Of a DNA stretch of 37,417 nt, positions 15,619 to 26,100 are shown in pieces (within the stretch, counting starts at the first letter, position 1; each line of letters starts with the position of its first letter). Under the pieces are notes generated by a model, which worked only from the letters and a program-made list of their open reading frames with translations, searched no databases and was not told the DNA's origin. The position numbers and the translations under genes were made by a program. The DNA is from Pedobacter sp. UBA4863 (GTDB lineage Bacteria; Bacteroidota; Bacteroidia; Sphingobacteriales; Sphingobacteriaceae), in contig NZ_DHDZ01000025.1 in assembly GCF_002399615.1 (NCBI RefSeq), positions 839 to 38,255 on the forward strand. The letters are read 5' to 3'.

Positions 15619-16395
15619 TTACATCATTGCCCATTTAAAGGTTTCATTAGCCCAAGTTCCCCAGCTCTTTAAAGCCGATTTAAGGATGTCGAACAATTGT
15701 TTATTGCTTACTGTTTTTCCCTTTTTAGGCGTTAGCGCCAATTTACTTTCTGCTATAGGTGTATCGGTTACCGAAGTGGCAAACCAAGTTATATTATCAT
15801 GAGGTAAGGCCACCCCTAAAATCATGCCGGGTAAACCACTAAAGGTTTCTGGTCCTCCACTTACTGCAATTTCATCAGTGTAAAATGCCACTACATAAAC
15901 AGAGTCCATTACCAAAGCATTTGCTCTACGGCAATTATAGCCAGCAATGTTTCTAAATTCGTCAGTTATTTTCCAGTTAATTTTTCTAATGCTATCTGCT
16001 ACAGTGTAATTTTCTTCGTATATCTTCTTTTGTATGGTGCTGGTACCAAGGTTTAAGCTACTTAATACGGTATTGTTTTGTTGCGTTTGCGGTAAGTTAA
16101 ACCATCCTCCACTTTGTGTGGCTTCTTCTTCGGGTACAAAAAGTGATTTTTCATTATTAAAGATCAATGTACTTTTTAGCGTCTTAAACTGTGGGTTGTT
16201 TTTTTGATAGTTTTCAAAAGCCATTTTGCCCCAAGTATCTTCTTTACTTAATGCAATTTGCTTTTTGATGATAGCGTAGGTGTTCACTCGTTTTTCGTAA
16301 ACAATTGTGCCTTGTGTTACAAAGCGAGTGTACTGGGCCATAACAGGTGTACTAACACTTATTAAAGCTATGATGATAAAGTTTTTTAGTTTCAT
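15619..16395 (-). CDS. GLPGLI family protein
   Basis: 258 residues with a cleavable signal peptide (ends near PVMAQ, residue 21) and the family signature SGLPGMILGVAL in the second half. GLPGLI proteins are exported Bacteroidota proteins, almost always encoded beside a large beta-barrel protein, as here with a 5-base gap. Their role is not established; a periplasmic or surface partner of the barrel in peptide or metal handling has been suggested by context. A Cys-Arg-Arg stretch (YNCRRA) is the conserved central part. Confidence 0.9.
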   Translation of the reverse strand: MKLKNFIIIALISVSTPVMAQYTRFVTQGTIVYEKRVNTYAIIKKQIALSKEDTWGKMAFENYQKNNPQFKTLKSTLIFNNEKSLFVPEEEATQSGGWFNLPQTQQNNTVLSSLNLGTSTIQKKIYEENYTVADSIRKINWKITDEFRNIAGYNCRRANALVMDSVYVVAFYTDEIAVSGGPETFSGLPGMILGVALPHDNITWFATSVTDTPIAESKLALTPKKGKTVSNKQLFDILKSALKSWGTWANETFKWAMM

Positions 16396-16400
16396 AAGTA

Positions 16401-19190
16401 TTATTTTTTAGTAGCAGTTGAGCCCCCCATTTTGCTAAAATCCCAAATTAGAGAGAATAAAAAGTAACGACTAATATTGTTGTAATTAGATTGAGTAATG
16501 GTATTTGCTGATGCAAAACGCCTAAAGCCTCTGTTTTCATTTAAAATGTCGTTGGCACTAAGTTTTATTTTTAAGCTTTCTTCTTTGTAAAATGCTTTTG
16601 TTAATGCGGCGTTAATAATAGTTTGTTCAAAAGCGGTGTTAAATGCAGCTGATTTTGGGGTGTAGGTATAATTACCATTTACTTCTACTCCAATTTTTTT
16701 AGGGAGTTTAAAAGTGCTATAAAGACCACCGTTTCTGCCCCATCCCTTATTGCTAATTTGTTTTTGTAAAGATGCCTCTTGTGCATTGTAACTAGGGCCA
16801 AAGTTTACATGTATGCTCAATTTATCATTGTATTTTGATAGGTTAAGACTAGGAGAATAACTTTGGCTTGTTGTGGTGTTTAATGCGTTATTTACGTAAT
16901 TGTAGTAGGTATTTGCATTGAAATTTAATTGAAGGCCCACATTGATATTACCTAAAGCCTTAATTTTTCTAGAATAGCCACCCCAACCAGAATAGTAAGT
17001 TGGGATTTTGTTCTCCATGTTTACAGATCTGTAAATAGTGATACCTTCTGTACTTGTATTGTTGTTGCTTACAATTTGGTTATTGGTAAATCCAAAAGAT
17101 AAACCCATGTATATGTTTTCGCTTGTAAGCACTTTGTAAGAGTTGAAATTAAGGTTTAACCTGTTATTAAAAGCGGGTTTCAAATCGGGATTTCCTTCGG
17201 GAATATTTAAAGGGTCGTCGTTGGTTCGTACCGGTTGTAATTGATTAACCGTTGGTTGTGTGTTAGAACCATTGTATCTTAACGATAAAGATTTTTGCGC
17301 TGAGAATCTGTACTGATAAGAAGCCTGAGGTAGCCAATTCATAAAGTTTCTGTTAAACTTCTGGTTGCTATAAACCTCGGTTTGATCGAAATTGATGAAA
17401 CTTGCTTTAGTGCCAAAACTAAGGTTGGTTTTGGCTTTTTTGTAGCTAAAAACGGCACCAACCTGATTAGTTAATTGATCTGAATGGAAATTGTTGCTAA
17501 ACTCTGTGTTTAAGTTATTGTAAACATTTGGAGTGCTTGCATCGTAAGTTTTTTTATCGGCTTTATTGTTGTTTAGCGTTATGCCATAATTTGCCGTTAG
17601 TGTTAGTACTTTACTTAGTGGCTCGTTATAAGTAATATTAGCCCTTAAATTGTTCGATAAGATGTCATTATCTCTTAGTTGGTCGGTAATGTCTGTTCTG
17701 GTGGCATTTTCGTTAGCATCAAAAAAGTTGTTAGTAGCTTTTAAGTACCCATCGCTTTTAGTTTGGTTAAGGCTATTGCTAATATTTAGGCTGTAATTTC
17801 TTCCGACTTTTTTCAATTTTTTCATATAGGTAGCGTTAACGTTAAAGTTGGTTTGATTTTGATTGCCAGTTGTGGTGCGATTAGAGTTATTTAATAAACT
17901 ATTGTCTGCCCTTCTAGATTCTGAACTATAAAAATCTTCTTTATCACTGTTTGATAAGGTTCCGTCTATTATTACTTTTACGTTCGATGTACTGTCTATA
18001 TTAATTTGGTAAGTTGCATCTAACTTTTGTCTGAAATTATTGCTTTCGCTATTGTTGTTGTTGTTAGAGTTAAAAATATTATTAGGAAGGTTGTTCTGAA
18101 TTATGGTGTTTTTATTGGTCCTAATGTTAAAAGCACCTACCTTGTAATTAGTGTTAATGCTTTCTTTGTCTTTGTTCCATTTGTTTTCGTAATGCAAACC
18201 GCCATTGTGAGCTCTGGGCAGGCCTTCTCCGTAGTAGCTGTCGTTCTCAAACATGTTGTCTCCGCTCATGAAAAACATCATCCCTCCATCATCACTCATG
18301 GTCATGTTGCTAGATGCGCCGTATTTGGAAGCATCTTCCCAACCTAAACCAGTTTTTCCGGTGTTACTGCTGGTGCCATAGGCTGCAATTTTTTCTTTGC
18401 CTTTAAACTTGTTAAACATTCCTTGCAAAGCATAAAAATCATTGTTGCCATAACCCGCTTCAAGCTTTCCAAAGAAACCTTGCTTTTTATCCTCTTTCAA
18501 TAAAATATTTAGGGTTTGTTTCTTCTCGCCGTCATCTACACCTGTAAACGCCGCTTGGTCGCTGGCCTTTTCAAATAGCTGTACTTTGTCCACCATATCG
18601 GCTCGTAGGTTTTTGGTCACTAAAGTTGGGTCGTCGCCAAAAAACTCTTCGCCATCAACTAATACTTTTTCTACTGTTTTACCTTGGGCAGTTATTTTGC
18701 CTTGGGCATCAACTTGTATGCCTGGGAACTGCTTAATTAAATCCTCAACCCGATCATTTGGTTTGATATTGTATGCAGCGGCATTAAATTCGGTAGTGTC
18801 GCCTTTAATTTTAATTGCCGCTGCTTGCCCTTTAATAATTACTTCGTTAAGCAATTTTGCCTTGGTTTTCATGTCTATCACTTTAAAATCAATAGCCTTG
18901 TTGGCAGAATCTAAACTAAAGATATTTACAAAATCAGCATACTCTGGGTAGGTAACTAGAAGGATAAAATTCCCATTTTTTAGTTGGTTAAAATTGAAAT
19001 TTCCTTCTTGAGTTGCTCTTGTAAACTTGTAAAGTGTAGAGTCTTTAGCGTTTAAAATACTGATGGTAGCATTCTGTAGCTTAACGTTCGAAGAATTGTC
19101 GGCGATAATGCCCTTTACCGAGTTTGTCTGCGAAAATGCGAGATAAGGAAACAGCAAGGTTGCTATTATAATGGGTAACGTTTTTTTCAT
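16401..19190 (-). CDS. Outer-membrane beta-barrel (TonB-dependent receptor-like) protein with CarboxypepD_reg-like domain
   Basis: 929 residues: signal peptide (to about residue 21, AFSQ), a CarboxypepD_reg-like domain (about 23-110), a plug-like domain beginning LLNEVIIKG and including NIKPNDRVEDLIKQFPGI and GKTVEKVLVDGEEFF, then a 22-strand-type barrel of the outer-membrane beta-barrel family. The barrel is rich in Asn and carries an Asn-run loop near residue 375 coded by repeated AAC/AAT triplets (about 18045-18070). The family probably moves a peptide or metal complex across the outer membrane. It is the first gene of the unit with GLPGLI and is preceded by triple TGTTAA boxes. Confidence 0.9.
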   Translation of the reverse strand: MKKTLPIIIATLLFPYLAFSQTNSVKGIIADNSSNVKLQNATISILNAKDSTLYKFTRATQEGNFNFNQLKNGNFILLVTYPEYADFVNIFSLDSANKAIDFKVIDMKTKAKLLNEVIIKGQAAAIKIKGDTTEFNAAAYNIKPNDRVEDLIKQFPGIQVDAQGKITAQGKTVEKVLVDGEEFFGDDPTLVTKNLRADMVDKVQLFEKASDQAAFTGVDDGEKKQTLNILLKEDKKQGFFGKLEAGYGNNDFYALQGMFNKFKGKEKIAAYGTSSNTGKTGLGWEDASKYGASSNMTMSDDGGMMFFMSGDNMFENDSYYGEGLPRAHNGGLHYENKWNKDKESINTNYKVGAFNIRTNKNTIIQNNLPNNIFNSNNNNNSESNNFRQKLDATYQINIDSTSNVKVIIDGTLSNSDKEDFYSSESRRADNSLLNNSNRTTTGNQNQTNFNVNATYMKKLKKVGRNYSLNISNSLNQTKSDGYLKATNNFFDANENATRTDITDQLRDNDILSNNLRANITYNEPLSKVLTLTANYGITLNNNKADKKTYDASTPNVYNNLNTEFSNNFHSDQLTNQVGAVFSYKKAKTNLSFGTKASFINFDQTEVYSNQKFNRNFMNWLPQASYQYRFSAQKSLSLRYNGSNTQPTVNQLQPVRTNDDPLNIPEGNPDLKPAFNNRLNLNFNSYKVLTSENIYMGLSFGFTNNQIVSNNNTSTEGITIYRSVNMENKIPTYYSGWGGYSRKIKALGNINVGLQLNFNANTYYNYVNNALNTTTSQSYSPSLNLSKYNDKLSIHVNFGPSYNAQEASLQKQISNKGWGRNGGLYSTFKLPKKIGVEVNGNYTYTPKSAAFNTAFEQTIINAALTKAFYKEESLKIKLSANDILNENRGFRRFASANTITQSNYNNISRYFLFSLIWDFSKMGGSTATKK

Positions 19191-19240
19191 GCGAAGTAAG
19201 TTGGTTGATACGAAGGTATTAACTAAATTCTTAGTTTAAT

Positions 19241-19281
19241 GCAAATTTGTTGTTATTTAACATTTTTAACACACCTTAACA
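19241..19281 (-). promoter_or_regulatory. Triple TGTTAA box and -7 element before the barrel-GLPGLI operon
   Basis: On the minus strand TGTTAA occurs at 19281-19276, 19271-19266 and 19262-19257 (steps of 10 and 9 bases), followed 8 bases later by CAAATTTG (19248-19241), one base off the -7 consensus. The boxes take the place of a -33 element. The motif matches the box upstream of the neighbouring two-component system. Confidence 0.5.
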
Positions 19282-19357
19282 TTTTGTTCTTGTACATTAA
19301 GACGCAGCAAAAGCTAATATGTTGCAGGCTGTTTTTTAATAATTTGTGAAATAGCTA

Positions 19358-21691
19358 ATGATATCTGCTATTTTTGTTAAGCCCAGTATAAAAAAAACTG
19401 ATTTGGAAGAAAACCAACACCTACAACCTGCCGAACTAGCTGCCAGATTTATTAACCACACTGCTAGACATATTTTCTTAACCGGAAAAGCGGGCACAGG
19501 AAAAACTACCTTTTTGCGAAACATTATTGCCCGAACGTACAAAAAGGCAGTAATTGTTGCTCCAACGGGTATTGCGGCAATCAATGCCGCTGGGGTTACC
19601 ATACACTCGCTTTTTCAGTTGCCGTTTGGTGCTTTTGTGCCACGTATAACACCAGACCAAAACCTTCCTTCGGGCATACCCTACAATACGCCCAAAAGTT
19701 TAGTTCGGCATTTAAGCATGAACACCATTAAGCGCCGAATTTTACTAGACCTAGAATTGCTTATTATTGATGAGGTAAGTATGCTGCGGGCCGATGTGCT
19801 AGATGCCATCGATTTTGTTTTACGTTACGTTCGTAAAAACAACGATAGTTTTGGCGGCGTACAGGTACTCTTCATCGGCGATTTGTACCAACTGCCACCA
19901 GTGGTTAAAAACCAGGAGCAAGAAATTTTAGGTAAGTTTTACCAAAGCGCCTTCTTTTTCGATGCGCTGAGCCTAAAAAACCATCCGCCAATTTATATAG
20001 AACTCGATAAAATTTACCGGCAGTCTGACCAGACTTTTATTGACCTATTAAATAACCTTCGCAATAATAACGCTACAGCAGAAAACCTTGCGCTGTTAAA
20101 AAGTCATTATCGCGAAAATTACAAACCAGATTTAAACGACAATTACATTACCTTAACCACGCACAACAGCAAAGCCGATGCGATGAACAAAAATAGCTTG
20201 GCAGAACTGAAAGGAAAATCGTTCTCTTACTATGCCACCATAGCTAAAGAGTTTGCCGAAAATGCCTATCCGATAGAGAAAACCCTAGTGCTTAAAGTTG
20301 GTGCACAGGTAATGTTCATTAAGAACGATCCGAAAGGCGAGCAACGGTTTTTTAATGGAAAGTTGGCCGTAGTAACAGATTTAACCGATGATAGCATCAG
20401 CGTTTTGCCCCAAGGAGATACTTATCCGATAACCGTAGAGCAGTACATTTGGAAGAACATTAGGTACACCACCAACAAACATACCAATGAGATTGAAGAA
20501 GAAGAAATAGGCACTTTTACACAATATCCCTTAAAATTGGCCTGGGCAATAACGGTACATAAAAGCCAAGGTTTAACATTTGATAAGGCCATTGTTGATA
20601 TTGGCGATGCTTTTGCGCCCGGGCAAATTTATGTAGCGCTATCGCGATTGCGGTCTTTAGACGGGCTTATTTTAACCTCTCATTTAAATATCCGTGGCAT
20701 GAAAGCCGACCAAAATGTGGCTTATTATTCAAAAAATAAAGATTTACAAGAGAGTTTGCGCTTGCAAATAACCAGAGAAGCCGATGCTTTTTTGAAACAA
20801 TCGTTGTTAAATGCCTTTAATTTTACGCTGCTAGATAATTTTATTTACGAGCATGTGTTTAGCTACAGCAAGGATGAAAAGCGTTCTGTAAAACAGACCC
20901 ATTTGGCTTGGGCGGTAAAATTGCAACAAGAACTGATGGCCGCAAAAGTACATGCCGATAAGTTTCTAAAACAGATAGACCGTTTGTTGGTACTCGAACA
21001 AACTACTGACCTAGAACCGTTAATTACCCGGGTAACAGCAGCAAGTAGCTATTTCTTGCCCTTGTTAACCACACAGAGTGATGCCATTTTTGCACATATC
21101 GAAAACGTAAAACAACAAAAGCAAACCAAAGAATATTTACACGAACTTATTGATCTAGAAGCCATGTTCTATGAGCAGTTTAAGAAAATAGTTCGTGCAA
21201 AGGCCATGTTGTTGGCAAAAGCCGGTGGTTACGAAGTTGCAAAAGAAGATTTCTATGCGCTATACGATTTGGCAAAACGCGAAGAACAAATGAAACAAGC
21301 TTATGCCCTGCCAAATAAAGAAGAATTGGAAAGAGAGGGAGAAAAGGCAAGGCCAATGAGGAGCAAAAAAACAACAAAAGAGAAACAACCTAAAATAGAT
21401 ACCAAAGAAATTACGCTAGCACTATTTAACGAAGGTAAAACCCCAACCGAAATTGCTGCTGAAAGAGGAATGACCAAAGGAACTATTGAAGGTCATTTGG
21501 CACATTACATTGTACAAAGCCAAATTAGTGCAGATAAAGTTATTGCTAAGCATAAGCTAGAAGTTTTGCTAAAGGCCATCAGAGAACTGAAGAGCGTTAA
21601 GCTTAACGAAATTCGCGATCATGTGGGCAAGGCCTATGATTTTGGGGAGATTAAAATTGCCATTGCTGCTTTTATCGCTGAGGGTGAGTAA
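19358..21691 (+). CDS. PIF1-like AAA helicase with C-terminal helix-turn-helix domain
   Basis: 777 residues. Walker A GKAGTGKTTF (about 43-52), Walker B LLIIDEVSML, QLPPV, and the C-terminal SF1 motifs ITVHKSQGLTFDKA and YVALSRLRSLDGLIL place it in the PIF1/RecD-like SF1B helicases (5'-3' polarity in the family). After about residue 490 follows a helical, Lys-rich stretch and then an HTH_40-type domain (LFNEGKTPTEIAAERGMTKGTIEGHL, in two parts around residue 690-715). This architecture is common in Bacteroidota and is thought to act on structured or stalled DNA. It converges on the efflux operon. Confidence 0.9.
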   Translation: MISAIFVKPSIKKTDLEENQHLQPAELAARFINHTARHIFLTGKAGTGKTTFLRNIIARTYKKAVIVAPTGIAAINAAGVTIHSLFQLPFGAFVPRITPDQNLPSGIPYNTPKSLVRHLSMNTIKRRILLDLELLIIDEVSMLRADVLDAIDFVLRYVRKNNDSFGGVQVLFIGDLYQLPPVVKNQEQEILGKFYQSAFFFDALSLKNHPPIYIELDKIYRQSDQTFIDLLNNLRNNNATAENLALLKSHYRENYKPDLNDNYITLTTHNSKADAMNKNSLAELKGKSFSYYATIAKEFAENAYPIEKTLVLKVGAQVMFIKNDPKGEQRFFNGKLAVVTDLTDDSISVLPQGDTYPITVEQYIWKNIRYTTNKHTNEIEEEEIGTFTQYPLKLAWAITVHKSQGLTFDKAIVDIGDAFAPGQIYVALSRLRSLDGLILTSHLNIRGMKADQNVAYYSKNKDLQESLRLQITREADAFLKQSLLNAFNFTLLDNFIYEHVFSYSKDEKRSVKQTHLAWAVKLQQELMAAKVHADKFLKQIDRLLVLEQTTDLEPLITRVTAASSYFLPLLTTQSDAIFAHIENVKQQKQTKEYLHELIDLEAMFYEQFKKIVRAKAMLLAKAGGYEVAKEDFYALYDLAKREEQMKQAYALPNKEELEREGEKARPMRSKKTTKEKQPKIDTKEITLALFNEGKTPTEIAAERGMTKGTIEGHLAHYIVQSQISADKVIAKHKLEVLLKAIRELKSVKLNEIRDHVGKAYDFGEIKIAIAAFIAEGE

Positions 21692-21705
21692 GAAGCCGAT
21701 AAAAA

Positions 21706-21735
21706 CAAAAAAACTCCGAACTTTTGCCCGGAGTT
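21706..21735 (-). terminator. Terminator of the efflux operon
   Basis: On the minus strand AACTCCG (21735-21729), a 10-base loop, CGGAGTT (21718-21712), then a T-run interrupted once. Perfect 7-bp stem, placed just after the outer-membrane factor gene. On the plus strand it lacks a T-run, so it serves the minus strand. Confidence 0.85.
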
Positions 21736-21763
21736 ATCAATTAAAATATGATACTGTTGCAAA

Positions 21764-23179
21764 TTACTGTTTCCAGCCGCCACCTAAAGCACGGTATAAG
21801 TTAACTACGGCCGTTAACTTCTGCAACTGATCGTTCACAGCGCTTAATTGTGCACTGAGTAAACTTTGTTGCGAGGTTAAAACATCGGTGTAGTTGGTTG
21901 CAGAGCTGTATTTCAACAATTCTTCGGTAAAATCTACGGCCTTGGTTAAGGCTTCAATTTGTTTAGTTCTCGATGTTTCTTTATGAATAGCCGTTTGGTA
22001 GGCAAACAAGGCATTAGAAACTTCGGCACCAGCCGTTAAAATTGTTTTTTGGAAATCGTTGTAGGCAATTTCTTGGTTTGCTTTAGCAGTTGTTAAACGA
22101 GCTTTGTTTTGTCCTCTACCTAAAATAGGTTGTGTTAAACCACCTATAAAACTATAAAAGATAGAGTTATCGAAAAGGTTTTCTAGTTTTAAACTAGATA
22201 GACCGCCATTTGCCGTTAAGGTTAACGAGGGATAAAAATACGTTTTTGCCAAGTTAGTGTTCTCAAAGGCAGCTTTGAAAGCAAATTCTGAAGCTTGTAC
22301 ATCGGGCCTGTTTTTTAACAATAGCGAAGATACGCCAGTATTTAACGATGAATACACCTCTTGTTGTGTAAGTTTACCACGGGCAATTGGAGCGCCTGCT
22401 TTACCCAGCAAAATACTTAATGTATTTTCGGTTTCTCTAATGCTTCGCTTCAAATCTGGAATAGTAACCTCGGCAGCGTATTTATTAGCTTCGCTTTGTA
22501 CCACAGCGGCACCGTTTACCACAGCGGCTTCTTTTAAAGCTTTAATAGTTGCCACACTCTTGGTTCTAATTTTAACCGTTTCTTCGGTAATTCGCAATTG
22601 TTCGTCTAAAGCTAAAAGCGTATAGTAGCTGTTGGCAATGTTGCTAATTAACTGTGTTTGTATGGCTCTTTTAGTAGCCTCGGTTTGTAAAAGCGTAGCT
22701 ACTGCACCTCTTTTTGCACTTCCCAATTTTCCCCAAACATCTAATTCCCATGCGGCAGATAATTGCGCCTTGTACAATTGTGTTTCGGTGTTGATATTAA
22801 TCCCAGGAGGAAAGTTTAAAGCGGCCCTAGACTGCTTATTTTCTGCAACAGAAACATCGGCATTAAGAGTAGGCAAAAAAGCCAGTTTACTTTGCGATAA
22901 AGTAGCTTGGGCAATTCGCATACGCTCAATGGCACTTTTAAGATCTAGGTTGTTTTGCAAACCTTCATTAATAAGCGCCTGCAATTGTGCATCTTTAAAT
23001 AACACCGCCGGATTTAAATCGGCGATGCTATTTGTATCCGTACTGTTAATATCTCTATAGGTATCGGCCAGGGGCAAGTTTGGGCGTTCGTATTTTTTAG
23101 TTACACATGAACTAAATGTTAGCGCAATTGCCACAGCCGCAATTAAATTTCTGTTTATATTTCTTTTCATCTTATTCAT
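21764..23179 (-). CDS. Outer-membrane factor of an RND efflux system (NodT/TolC family)
   Basis: About 471 residues from the ATG at 23179, overlapping the end of the permease gene by 8 bases; an ATG 9 bases later (23170) is equally possible, and the frame is open further upstream inside the permease gene without a sensible signal peptide. Lipobox TFSSC (Cys25) makes it a lipoprotein. The two OEP repeats, with long alpha-helical stretches such as LINEGLQNNLDLKSAIERM, are those of NodT/OprM-type channels. As trimer it forms the exit duct through periplasm and outer membrane for the permease and fusion protein encoded upstream. Confidence 0.93.
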   Translation of the reverse strand: MNKMKRNINRNLIAAVAIALTFSSCVTKKYERPNLPLADTYRDINSTDTNSIADLNPAVLFKDAQLQALINEGLQNNLDLKSAIERMRIAQATLSQSKLAFLPTLNADVSVAENKQSRAALNFPPGININTETQLYKAQLSAAWELDVWGKLGSAKRGAVATLLQTEATKRAIQTQLISNIANSYYTLLALDEQLRITEETVKIRTKSVATIKALKEAAVVNGAAVVQSEANKYAAEVTIPDLKRSIRETENTLSILLGKAGAPIARGKLTQQEVYSSLNTGVSSLLLKNRPDVQASEFAFKAAFENTNLAKTYFYPSLTLTANGGLSSLKLENLFDNSIFYSFIGGLTQPILGRGQNKARLTTAKANQEIAYNDFQKTILTAGAEVSNALFAYQTAIHKETSRTKQIEALTKAVDFTEELLKYSSATNYTDVLTSQQSLLSAQLSAVNDQLQKLTAVVNLYRALGGGWKQ

Positions 23180-26100
23180 TACTATCGGTCTCAAATTCAT
23201 TTTTCTCTCTAAATAAACGTTCCGATGGATCATATCCTTCATCAAAAGGCGATTTGCTGCTAATTTTCTCTTGTAATTTTTGGAACATTACGAAAAGTAC
23301 AGGGATAAAGAATACGCCAAATACGGTACCCATAAGCATACCGCCAATGGCGCCCGTACCAATAGAGTTGTTACCTTGCGCACCTACTCCAGAAGCAGCC
23401 ATTAAAGGCACCAAGCCTAAAATAAAAGCAAACGAGGTCATTAAAATTGGGCGTAAACGTGCGCTTGCGCCCTCTAATGCAGCTTGTAAAATAGTCATTC
23501 CTTTTCTTCGCCTTTCTACGGCAAACTCTACAATTAGAATGGCATTTTTAGCCAGCAAACCAATTAACATGATTAGGGTAATTTGCGTGTAGATGTTATT
23601 GTCTATACCGAATATTTTACCGAAAATAAAGGTACCCGCTAAACCAATAGGTAATGATAAAATTACGGCCAATGGTAAGATGTAACTTTCGTACTGTGCT
23701 GCCAATAAAAAGTAAACGAAGATTAAACAGAGCATAAAAATATACACGGTTTGGCTACCAGCCGATTGTTCTTCTCTGGATAAACCAGAAAACTCGTAAC
23801 CGTAGCCTTGTGGCAATACTTTACTTGCTTCCTCTTTAATTGCAGTAAGGGCATCGCCAGAACTGAAACCTGGTTTAGGACTCCCTGTTACAGCAATAGA
23901 GGTATAAAGGTTAAACCTGGTAATGGCCTGTGGTCCGTAAACTCTTTCTAATTGAATAAAAGTACTTATTGGAGCCATGTTGCCGTCTTTGGTGCGTACC
24001 TGCACATTGCTTAAACTTTCTGGGTTGGCTCTGTACTGTGGGTCTGCTTGGTACATTACACGGTACTGCTTGCCAAACTTGTTAAAGTTCGAGGCATAAA
24101 CACCACCAAAATATCCCTGCATTACGCTCATTACATCGTTCACGCTTAGGCCTGCTTGTTTAATTTTGGCCACATTAGCTGTAATTAAATATTGAGGGAA
24201 GTTTGGATTGAACGAAGTAGATGCATATTGAATTTCGGGGCGTTGGTTTAATGCCGCTAAAAATTGGTTGCTTATCGCTGTAAAGTTTTGAATAGTACCG
24301 CCAGTTCTGTCTTGTAATTGAAACTCGAAACCACCGCTCATGCCGAAACCAGAAATGGTTGGAGGGGCAAAGAAAATAATTCTAGCTTCTTTAATGCCAG
24401 CAGTTTTTGCAAACAATTCCTGGATAATTGTTTTTACATCTCTTTTACGCTCGCTCCAAGGTATTAAACGGCCAATAACCATACCATAAGAACTGCCGCT
24501 ACCACTAATCATACCTCTGCCATTTACACGTAAAACTGCCCTAATTTCAGGTATTTCACTTACTATGGCGTCCACTTTGGACAATATTTCATTGGTGCGC
24601 TCCATAGATGTGCCTGGGGGCAAAGCAATATCAGACATGATAGAGCCCATATCCTCGTTAGGTACAAAACCTTTAGGTGTGCTGTACATTAAGAACGAAA
24701 AAACACCTGCAAATGCAGCCACGGCAAGACCAGATAGCCATTTTCGCTTAGAAAGGAAATAAACAGAGCCTTTGTATTTACGGGTCATCTTATCGAACGA
24801 GGTGTTAAAAGCCGTAAAGAAACGTTTAGAAAAACTTTTGTTGGTTTCGTTTTGGTGCTCCTCATGAGGTTTTAGCAACAAGGCACATAAAGCAGGACTA
24901 AGCGTTAAGGCATTAATTGCCGATAAGATAATGGCTATGGCCAAAGTTAAACCGAACTGCTTAAAGAATACTCCAGAAGAGCCGGCAATGAAACTTACGG
25001 GAACAAACACGGCCGACATTACCAAGGTAATAGAGATAATGGCCCCTGTAATTTCATCCATGGCATCATTAGTAGCTCTTTTTGCAGATTTATAGCCTTT
25101 GTCTAATTTGGCATGCACGGCCTCTACTACCACAATGGCATCATCTACCACAATACCAATTGCCAGCACTAGGGCAAATAGCGTTAATAAGTTAATGGTA
25201 AAGCCAAACAAGCTGAGAAAGAAGAAAGTACCAATAATAGCCACCGGTACAGAAATAGCCGGTATTAGTGTAGATTTAAAGTCTTGTAAGAAAATAAATA
25301 CCACAATAAACACCAAGATAAAGGCCTCAATCAAGGTATGTATTACTTTTTCGATAGAGGCATCTAAGAAGTCGTTGGCATTGGTTAGTGTAATGTAATC
25401 TATACCTTTAGGGAAAGATAATTTTGCTTCCTCTACTGCCTTTAGCGAGCCTTCAATTACTTCTTTAGCGTTAGAGCCCGCAGTTTGACTTACGGCAAAA
25501 CCTAGGCCAGGTTTACCATTTAAACGCATGGTACTGCCATAGCTTTGCGACCCTAATTCTATTTTAGCAATATCCTTAAGCTTTAAAACTTGTCCGCCTT
25601 CGGTACTTCTAATAATGATCTCGCCAAACTCTGTTTCGCTCTTTAAACGCCCAGAATATTTAATGGTGTATTGAAAAGATTGGTCTCCTTGCTCTCCAAA
25701 CTGGCCCGGAGCAGCTTCAATATTTTGTTCTGCTAGGGCAACGTTAATATCATTAGGCACCAATTTGTAGGCCGCCATTAAATCTGGTTTTAACCAAATA
25801 CGCATAGCATAGGTAGATTGGCCAAAAGCCATCACATCGCCCACACCAGCTATCCTTTTAATTTGCGGAATAAGATTGATCTCCGCATAGTTTTGTAAGA
25901 ACTTTTGGTCATACGCTTTATCGTCGCTGTACAGCGCAAAAATTAACACATTACTCGACTGTCTTTTCTGGGTAATTACGCCCGCCCTGGTTACCTCTGC
26001 AGGTAGTAGGCTGGTAGCCCTTGCAACGCGGTTTTGTACGTTTACGGCCGCCAAATCCGGATTAGTGCCCAGTTTAAAGTTAATGGTGATGGTGGCTGTA

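Noticed and set aside
22257..23060. Two long antisense frames (122 and 142 codons) over the outer-membrane factor gene
   Set aside because: Ser/Ala/Leu-rich shadows of the real gene, with no independent start signals.
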